A DNA stretch of 64,000 bases from Jaltomata sinuosa. Lineage: Eukaryota; Streptophyta; Magnoliopsida; Solanales; Solanaceae. A program made the translations under genes and the position numbers. Every line of letters begins with the position of its first letter. Within the stretch, counting starts at the first letter, position 1. Of the stretch, positions 57,119-64,000 are shown in pieces. A model generated the notes under the pieces. It did not search any database and had not been told where the DNA came from. It worked only from the letters and a program-made list of their open reading frames with translations. The DNA lies in the NCBI GenBank assembly GCA_003996215.1, contig QJPP01003521.1:1-64000 (forward strand). The letters run 5' to 3'.

Positions 57119-57222
57119 AAGAGAATGGACAGTGGGTATAGCCTGGAAAGCTAAGATCAACCAAGTTTGTGAAGAGAATGGACAATGGGTATAGCCTGGA
57201 AAGCTAAGATCAACTAATCTTC
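57119..57222 (+). repeat. 52-bp tandem duplication
   Basis: Two head-to-tail copies starting GAAGAGAATGGACA(G/A)TGGG at 57119 and 57171, nearly identical. The rest of 56959-57646 shows no gene. Confidence 0.75.
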
Positions 57223-57651
57223 GAACACAGAGCCTTTATTTCTCGATCACATGTCTTGATAAGTGGATTTCGATTCACCTACACACCCTCACACACACAC
57301 TCACTGTACGTCAAACTTTCTAGCCTTTTGAAAAAGCCCCCTCCCTTTCGATCCTATTTTAGTAATTTACCCACCTCTTTGGAAGCCGCATTTTACAAGT
57401 CGAATTGACCAGACCAAAAAGTAAAGTGGTCCAGAACTCCTGAAGTCAGGAAGTTCAACCATGCGATATCTCAGTGAACGTATTGGAACCCACTAAGAGA
57501 ATCAGAAAAGACACATCTTCGTCCAAACAAGATTCTTGGATGATTCCTTTTATATCATATATTTTATCTTGAAGAACGTCTTCTCGAGTCCGAGACAGAT
57601 CAATAATAGGGATCTTACCCAAAAGACACTTCTTAATGAGTCAAGTCAATC

Positions 57652-57950
57652 TGTTAGGAATTTGCTTTTGAACTGCAGTAAATTTAATTTTACTGCTTTT
57701 GTTTTAAATAAGACTTAGTCAATTAGTTATTAGCCATGTATTTCTATTATTTAGGAGTGATTTAGTGAATCTGTTAGGTCGTGTGTTTTATTATTTTTAT
57801 TTTATTCAGGTCTTTAATGTAACCTACAGACATTAAGAAAAAAAAAACAATTCTTAGCTTCTATTCTTCTTTTTCTCTCGTCTCTGTTTCAGCCGCCAGT
57901 ATTTGATTTTTCTTAGTTGTGTTCTTTCTCTTAACAATTTAAAACCTTCA
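57652..57950 (+). repeat. 5' LTR of the copia element
   Basis: Contains TTTAGGAGTGATTTAGTGAA and, near the 3' side, CTTTTTCTCTCGTCTCTGTT. The primer site begins right after it at 57951. Confidence 0.88.
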
Positions 57951-58017
57951 ATTTGGTATCAGGGCCTTATTTCTTGAGGGACCTGTGTGTTTGTGCCAAT
58001 CAGATTTTGTGAATACC

Positions 58018-58920
58018 ATGAATGGAGAAGCAAGTTTTTCTTCAATGGCACCACCAACTTTCGGTGGAGAAAGTTATCGAATCTGGGCAGTTAGAATGCA
58101 GGCAAATCTGAAAGCTTTAGCTCTCAGGGAGGTTGTAGAAGATGAATACGAGATTGATCCCTTGCCAATCAATCCCACGATGACGCAAATTAAAAATCAC
58201 CATGAGAGGGAAATCAAAGGCCTTTACATGCTTATTTGATGCACTTTCATCCACTGTCTTCACTCGTATCATGTCTCTGAAGTCAGCAAAAGAGGTATGG
58301 AATTATCTCAAAACTGAGTATGAAGGAGATGAAAGGATCCGAAGGATGCAAGTGCTGAATTTGGTACGTGAGTTTGAGCTGCTAAGGATGAAGGAAAGTG
58401 AAATCATAAAGAAGTACTCTGACCGGCTTCTTAACATAGCAAATCACATCAGATTGTTGAGTTTCACTTTAACGATTCAAGGATCGTTGAGAAAATCCTT
58501 GTAACGGTACCTGAAAGATTTGAGGCGATCATTACAACCTTAGAAAATACTATGGACTTGTCCAAAATTACACTAGCAGAGCTCTTAAGTGCTTTTCAAG
58601 CACAAGAGCAAAGGCGTGTTATGAAACAAAAATGAGCTGTTGAAGGAGCCTTACCAGCCAAGCATCAAAATGATGGACGATATAAGAAGAAGAAGAACAA
58701 GAAGTACCAACCAACAGATGGAGAAGGTGCAGCATGCAACAATAAAAACAAAACAGGTAGCTTCAAAGAAAATTACTACCCTCCTTATAAACATTGTGGA
58801 AAGATTGGATACACACCTTTCAAGTGCTGGAGAAGGCCTGATGCTAAGTGCAGTAAGTGCAATCAGTTTGGGCACGAAGCAATCATTTATAAGAACAAAA
58901 CTCAGTAGGAGGATGTAGAT
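58018..58920 (+). pseudogene. Gag pseudogene of the copia element
   Basis: The frame from ATG 58018 (MNGEASFSSMAPPTFGGESY) carries the typical copia gag opening (F-x-G-E-S-Y-x-x-W). It shifts near 58220-58235 into the next frame (SAKEVWNYLKTEYEGDERIR) and again before 58505. The zinc knuckle near 58852-58900 reads CSKCNQFGHEAIIY: the last Cys is replaced by Tyr, a G-to-A type change. Stop codons at 58502-58504, 58633-58635 and 58906-58908. Confidence 0.8.
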
Positions 58921-58974
58921 GCTCAAGTTGTTAATGAAGAAGAGGAGGATCAACTCCTTGTTGAATCATGTTTT

Positions 58975-60720
58975 GCAAGCAATGTTTCAAGCGAGTCGTG
59001 GCTGATTGATAGTGGATGCACAAATCACATGACTCATGATAAAGAACTCTTCAAAGAATTGAAGCCTACTCGAGTTGCAAAGGTTAGAATAGGTCATGGT
59101 GGTCACATTCCAGCAAAAGGAATAGGAATCATTGCAGCTGAGACACAAGACAGGTACTAAAACAATAGCATATGTTTTTTATGTACCTGACTTAGACCAA
59201 AACTTGTTATGTGTCAGTCAATTGTTAGAAAAAGGTTTTAAACTTTATTTTGAAGATAAATATTGCTTGATCAAGAATCCCTCAGGACAGGACTTGTTTA
59301 AAGTAAAAATGAGAGAAAAAAGTTTCTCATTAAATCCATTTGAGGAAGAGCAGATATTGTATTCAACAAAAGCAAATGTCGCTGAGTTATGGCATAAGAG
59401 ACTCGGGCACTATCATTATCAAAGGCTTGTCAAAATGCACAAGTTGAAGATGGTGGAGAACCTACCTGATCTGGAAGTAAATTCCAGTGAATGCCATGCC
59501 TGTCAATTTGGTAAACAACACAAAAAGTAATTTCCTAAATCAACCTGAAGAGCCTCACAAAAGCTGCAACTAGTTCATACCGATGCCGCAGGGCCTCAAA
59601 GAACTCCATCACTATAAAGTAGCATCTATTACGTCCTTTTCATTGATGATTTTACAAAAATGTGCTGGATCTTTTTTTTGAATTCAAGTTAGATGTTGGT
59701 GTATTCTGAAAATTCAAGAAATTGGTGAAAAATTAAGTGGTTGTAAAATTCAAGCTTTGGGGTCTGATAATGGAAAGGAATATATCTCAGCAGAATTTAA
59801 TTCATTCTACAAGAAGACCGGTATTGTGCATCAGCTTACAATACCATATACAATAGAACAAAATAGTGTTAGTGAAAGAAGAAATAGATGAATAATGGAG
59901 ATGGCCAGATGTATATTGCATGAGAAGGAGCTGCCTAAAATTTTTTGGGCAGAGACAACAAATACTGCAGTTTTAATGTAAAATTGACTTCCAACAAAGG
60001 CTTTGGAATATAAAACACCATTTGAAACTTGGTATGGGTTTAAACTTTCACTAAGTTTTCTTAAAGTGTTTGATTGTGTGTGTTTTGTTCATATTCCTCA
60101 GGTTAAACGTAACAAACTTAACAAGAAGGCAATCATAGGCATCCTTGTGGGTTATAACGGAGTTTCTAAAGCTTACAAGGTCTATCATCCTCAAACAGGA
60201 AAGATGACAATTACAAGATATGTTCATTTTAGTGAGAACGAACAGTGAGACTGAAAGAATTCTCAGAAATCAGGAAAACTCACACCAGAAGTAAACATCA
60301 GCCCTCCTGAAGAGCAAAAAACTGAACAATGGCAGCAAGAACTAGAAGATGATCATCCAGTCAAAAAGAGAAGATTGTTGTCAGATATCTATCAGAGATG
60401 TAATGTCGCCATTTATGAACCTGTTGGACCAGTAGAAGCTCTTCAAGACCCAAAGCGGAAGAAAGCAATGGAGGAGGAGATCTCCATAATTAAGAAAAAT
60501 AAAATTTAGGTGTTAGTCGACAAGCCTGAAGATAAAAAAGTCATTGGTGTGAGATGGGTCTTCAGAACAAAGTTAAGTGCAGATAGTTCCATCAACAAAT
60601 ACAAGGCCAGGCTTGTAGTTAAAGGGTATGGACAAATTTATGGTGTTGATTACTCTGACACTTTTTCTCTTGTTGCAAGATTAGACACAATCAGTTTGTT
60701 GCTCGCACTAGCAACATAAA
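58975..60720 (+). pseudogene. Copia pol pseudogene: protease, integrase, N-terminal RT
   Basis: Protease WLIDSGCTNHMT at about 58999 with the D-S-G active site. GAG-pre-integrase domain ELWHKRLGHYHYQRLVKMH at about 59382. The CHACQFGKQ zinc finger is at about 59490 and the integrase core follows to about 60240 in broken frames (TPFETWYGFKLSLSFLKVFD is near the end). RT begins at about 60520 with VIGVRWVFRTKL and KARLVVKGYGQIYGVDYSDT, and breaks at 60717-60719. Confidence 0.82.
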
Positions 60721-60811
60721 TGAAATGAAAGGTGTTCCAACTCGATGTCAAATCAGCCTTCTTAAATAGCATATTGGAGGAGGATACATATGTCGAGCAC
60801 CATCAGAATTT

Positions 60812-61960
60812 GTGAAACACGGTGATAAAGATAAAGTCTATCTGCTAAAAAAGGCTCTTTATGGCCTAAAACAAGCGCCAAGTGCTTGGTATAGCAGGAT
60901 AAATGATCATCTATTAAGCTTAAGTTTTGAAAAAAGCTTATCTGAATCCACTCTGTATGTAAAACATAAAGACAGTTATATCCTTATTGTGTTTCTTTAT
61001 GTTGATGTTCTTATGGTAACAAGAAATGATACAAGGCTGGTTGAGGAGTTTAAAGAAGAAATGATGCAACTTTTTGAAATGACAGATCTTGGTCTTATGG
61101 CTTATTTTCTTGGAATGGAGATCAAGCAAAGCAAAAGTGAAGTGTTCATTTGCCAAAAGAAATACGTAAAGGAAATTCTGAAGAAATTTCAATTGGAGGA
61201 ATGCAAGTCGATGAACACGCCGATGAATCAAAAAAAGAAGCTCTGTAAAGAAGATGAAGCTGACAAAGTTGATGAAGGCTATTATAGAAGCTTAATCGGA
61301 TGCTTAATGTATCTCACTTCAACAAGGCCTGATATTTTATTTTTTGTAAGTCTCTTATCTCATTTTATGCATTGTGCAAGTGAAATGCATTTAAGAGCAG
61401 CAAAAAGAATATTAAGATACATCAAAGATACTGTTGACTATGGTGTAAAGTTGAGAACTGTCAAAAGTTTCAAGTTGCTTGGATTCTCAGATAGTGATTG
61501 GGTTGGATCCGCAGATGATATGAGAAGTACTTCTAGCCATTGTGTCAACCTAGGTTCAGGAATCTTTTCATGGTCATCTAAGAAACAAGAAATTGTTGCA
61601 CAATCCACTGCTGAAGCTGAATTCATAGCAGCAACAGGAGCAGTAAACCAAGTCTTATGGCTTAGAAAAATCATGTGTAACTTACATATGGAACCGAAGG
61701 AAAGTATTGAGATTCTTGTCGACAACCAGGCAGCTATTGCAATCTCAAACAATCCGGTGTTTCATAAGAAGACCAAGCATTTCAACATCAAGTTCTATTT
61801 CCTGAGAGAAGTGCAGCAAAGGGGAGAAGTGACTGTAGTCTACTACAAGTCTGAAATTCAGCAAGCAGACCTGTTTACTAAGCCTTTACCGGTCAGCAGA
61901 TTCGAACTTCTCAGACAGAAAATAGGAGTTTGCAGTTTGCAAAGCAAGGAGAAGTGTTAA
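60812..61960 (+). pseudogene. Copia RT C-terminal half and RNase H, long open remnant
   Basis: An uninterrupted frame of 382 codons that begins inside RT: KKALYGLKQAPSAWYSRIND, then the catalytic box at 60998-61009 reading YVDV instead of YVDD, so one catalytic Asp is missing. RNase H follows (about 61480-61960): GFSDSDWVGSADDMRSTSSH, AQSTAEAEFIA, LWLRK, DNQAAIAISNNPVFH, and the end DLFTKPLPVSRFELLRQKIG. The open frame is a fragment, not an independent gene. Confidence 0.88.
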
Positions 61961-62256
61961 GAATTTATTTTTGAACTGCAATAAATTTAATTTTACTACT
62001 TTTGTTTTAAATAAGACTTAGTCAATTAGTTGTTAGCCATGTGTTCCTATTATTTAGGAGTGATTTAGTGAATCTGTTAGGTCGTGTGTTTTATTATTTT
62101 TGTTTCATTCAGGTCTTTAAATGTAACCTACAGACATTAAGAGGAAAAAAAACAATTCTTCTGCTTCTATTATTCTTTTTCTCTCGTCTCTGTTTCAGCC
62201 ACCAGTATTTGATTTTCCTTAGTTGTGTTCTTTCCCTTAACAGTTTAAACCCTTCA
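61955..62256 (+). repeat. 3' LTR of the copia element
   Basis: Starts TGTTAAGAATTT and ends AAACCCTTCA, directly followed by the CAATC target duplication. It overlaps the last six bases of the RNase H frame. Confidence 0.88.
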
Positions 62257-62261
62257 CAATC

Positions 62262-62669
62262 CCATGTATTAATGTCTTATTCTTGCTTAACAAGTTGATT
62301 TCAATATTATAGTACAAGTGGTACATTGAGGTTTCCTGGTAATATTGTTACGTCAATAGTATTGGTCAAAAACTAACAATTGGAATCACTAAACATTTCA
62401 TACACGTAACAAAACAAAACTTTAAATTTTAGAATTTATCTTCAAAAAAGGAAGTTCATAACGTCACTTAAATAGTGTAACATTTTTTTCTTTTTCTTTT
62501 TGTCTTTTGAGAAAGTTTTTGCATGTCTTGAGAAAAAGTTGATTTATGTAAAAGGATTTGAACGTTCAGATATTAAGGTAGCAGTTATCAGAACATTATG
62601 AACAGCTTGTTGGAGGTACGCACTGTTGGGTTGTTCCTTAGGAGATTAAACTTTTAAGATAAGGTGTGA
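62262..62669. other. Intergenic DNA right of the copia element
   Basis: About 400 bp of AT-rich sequence without a recognisable gene or repeat. Confidence 0.5.
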
Positions 62670-62677
62670 ATTGGGAG

Positions 62678-62851
62678 CAATGATGAAGCCAAAAATTTCG
62701 TTAAGAGTGTTCAAGATTTAACATATACGTATGAAAAATAACTTTTGACATCTATACTTAGTATAATTTTCTATATACATAATATAATTTTTCGACGAAG
62801 AGTGTTCGACTGGTCACCCTGTGCTACATGTGGTTAGTGGCTATGCCACTG
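62678..62851. mobile_element. hAT-type MITE
   Basis: Starts CAATGATGAAGCCAAAAAT and ends TAGTGGCTATGCCACTG, an imperfect inverted pair. The exact 8-bp direct repeat ATTGGGAG lies at 62670-62677 and 62852-62859. 174 bp; interior resembles 53828-54015 in layout (TTCGAC, GTGTTCGA). Confidence 0.8.
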
Positions 62852-62859
62852 ATTGGGAG

Positions 62860-63480
62860 ATGCGAGTGTAATGTAAATTGGAAAATGTGGGAATATTAAA
62901 TGGAGGGAAGATGAAAAGAAAGTTCATTTCTCTCGCTTTCATTGGTCGTGAAAAAGATTACTTTTGTGTTTTTCTTTAGAAACACTTCTTCTATCTCTTA
63001 AAGAGTTAGAAAAAAAAAAGAGTGTCCCTCGCGCCGTCATCATCACTCGCTCGACTTAACTTTCCATCGAAAATTCAGAAGGAACATGTTGGCTATAGAT
63101 AGGGAGGTTTTTCCTCTGTTTGTGCATCTTCTACATATTTTGAATTCTATCATCTCAAATATTTTTTAATACTTTCTGTTTTTCCAGTTTGTTATCGATT
63201 TTCTGGTTACTGTTTTGAACACAGTACTATAACACGTACACAATGAACGAGGAACAATTGGAATATCCTCTAAGAAACTTGTAACAAATCGAATTTTCCA
63301 ACACAAACACGGAATGCATTTATACTAACTGAACTCGAATTACAACTTAGAATCTGAACAACAAGGTAATAACAACACTAATAAGGAAAGATTAACAGAG
63401 TAAGAACGTAACCAGAAGGGGATGAGAATTGAGATACTAAACCATAGAAGGGAGATGAGAGATATCAGAAAGCCAAAGCT
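62860..63480. other. Intergenic DNA before the possible last exon
   Basis: About 620 bp, AT-rich, with no gene supported. It could include the 3' UTR of the minus-strand exon at 63481-63672. Confidence 0.4.
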
Positions 63481-63672
63481 TCACATAATTTTTGCATAAC
63501 CGTTCTTTGTAACCCCTAGTCCTTTATAACAATAGCCAATTAGGTTTGCATCCCAAACAAAACTCTCCAATATTTTACGCGGTCCAATAATATCAACTGG
63601 ATCGGTCTTATTTACCACTTCTAGCCCATAGTCCCTTATGGAGTCATCATGGTTCACAACAAAACTAATGGC
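63481..63672 (-). CDS. Possible last exon of an unrecognised gene
   Basis: On the minus strand, a pyrimidine-rich stretch ending TTTTATTACAG gives a good 3' splice site at 63673. It opens a frame of 63 codons: AISFVVNHDDSIRDYGLEVV at the start, VDIIGPRKILESFVWDANLI in the middle, ending GYAKIM before the TGA. Its composition is protein-like (few stops in this frame, mixed charge), unlike the surrounding AT-rich DNA. I do not recognise the family. The preceding exon, if any, would lie beyond about 63735. It could also be a pseudogene fragment. Confidence 0.3.
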   Translation of the reverse strand, partial: AISFVVNHDDSIRDYGLEVVNKTDPVDIIGPRKILESFVWDANLIGYCYKGLGVTKNGYAKIM

Positions 63673-63735
63673 CTGTAATAAAACTATAATGTCGTGACTA
63701 AAATTTGGAAATCTTAACCACGAATGAAAGAGCAA

Positions 63736-64000
63736 GTTCCAAGAAAATGGATAAGTGGGACCCTCTTAACTACCAGCCTTACACTTTCATCCCTACACAT
63801 CTGTCCCACAAAACTCATTTTAAGATTCGTTTATTACTAACGTCCGAATTTATATGATCTTCTTTTCTTTTTAGTCTATCTGAAGAACATTGAGACTAAT
63901 TACATATTTACGAATACCATGCTTTTTATAGGCACAGAAATGTCGTGGAAGGATTAAGATCATAACTTCGAGTCCTATAAAATATTGTCATATAAAATGA
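63736..64000. other. Window end, nothing recognised
   Basis: AT-rich sequence without a supported feature. If 63481-63672 is a real exon, this is part of the intron before it. Confidence 0.4.

Larger units (their letters stand above)
57652..62256 (+). mobile_element. Ty1/copia retrotransposon, degenerate
   Basis: LTRs at 57652-57950 (299 bp) and 61955-62256 (302 bp) start TGTTA(G/A)GAATTT and end CCTTCA. The 5-bp direct repeat CAATC lies at 57647-57651 and 62257-62261. A primer site TTTGGTATCAG follows the 5' LTR, and a purine tract AAAGCAAGGAGAAG precedes the 3' LTR. The domain order gag, protease, integrase, RT, RNase H (integrase before RT) defines copia. Several frameshifts and stops make it inactive. 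Many LTR differences are G/A or C/T. Confidence 0.92.

Overview
The window is plant nuclear DNA, most likely from Solanaceae and probably Solanum. The grounds are the gene structures (GT-AG introns, plant-type families), a dense load of LTR retrotransposons, MITEs and tRNA-derived SINEs of types I know from tomato, potato and tobacco, and short organelle-derived inserts. The genus is inference. Four protein-coding loci of the host are readable. The rest is mobile DNA in several nested layers.

Layout. 1-5191: four copies of a ~1.3 kb LTR in alternating orientation, making two large palindromes. Between them lies a short internal segment of a tRNA-Asp-primed Ty3/gypsy element and a complete tRNA-Asp copy ending in CCA. 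5942-17074: a ~0.48 kb Mutator-type MITE (9-bp target duplication) split by a 10.6 kb LTR element (5-bp target duplication) with 3.8 kb LTRs and a decayed interior. 17099-18274: an AT-rich Tourist/PIF-Harbinger-type element (TTA duplication). 18488-18681: adjoining plastid rpoC1 and mitochondrial cob fragments.

19246-22662 (+): an 11-exon inositol phosphorylceramide synthase gene (ERH1/IPCS family). 24323-27207 (-): a two-exon RING-CH (MARCH-like) membrane E3 ligase gene, tail-to-tail with the first. 30479-33827 (-): a PAR1-family gene broken by an 8-bp duplication. 42628-43553 (-): its intact paralogue. The 8.8 kb between the PAR1 copies holds a foldback Mutator-like element with a nine-unit tandem array and a second Mutator-type element nested in a hAT-like one.

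44389-53752: a Del/Tekay-type Ty3/gypsy element with all domains still recognisable but riddled with nonsense codons of the cytosine-deamination type. 53.8-57.0 kb: five MITEs, four of them with clear target duplications. 57652-62256: a degenerate Ty1/copia element with CAATC target duplications. 62678-62851: a small hAT MITE. 63481-63672 (-): a possible last exon of an unrecognised gene.

The four host loci have no evident shared pathway. IPCS makes sphingolipid head groups in the endomembrane system; the RING-CH protein is a predicted membrane ubiquitin ligase; the PAR1 pair encodes small secreted Cys-rich proteins. The most unusual object is the tRNA-Asp copy at 2669-2743. It carries an encoded CCA, a T at the site of the m1A58 modification, and abuts an LTR exactly where the retroelement primer binds. 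It reads as a fossil of reverse transcription through the whole primer tRNA.
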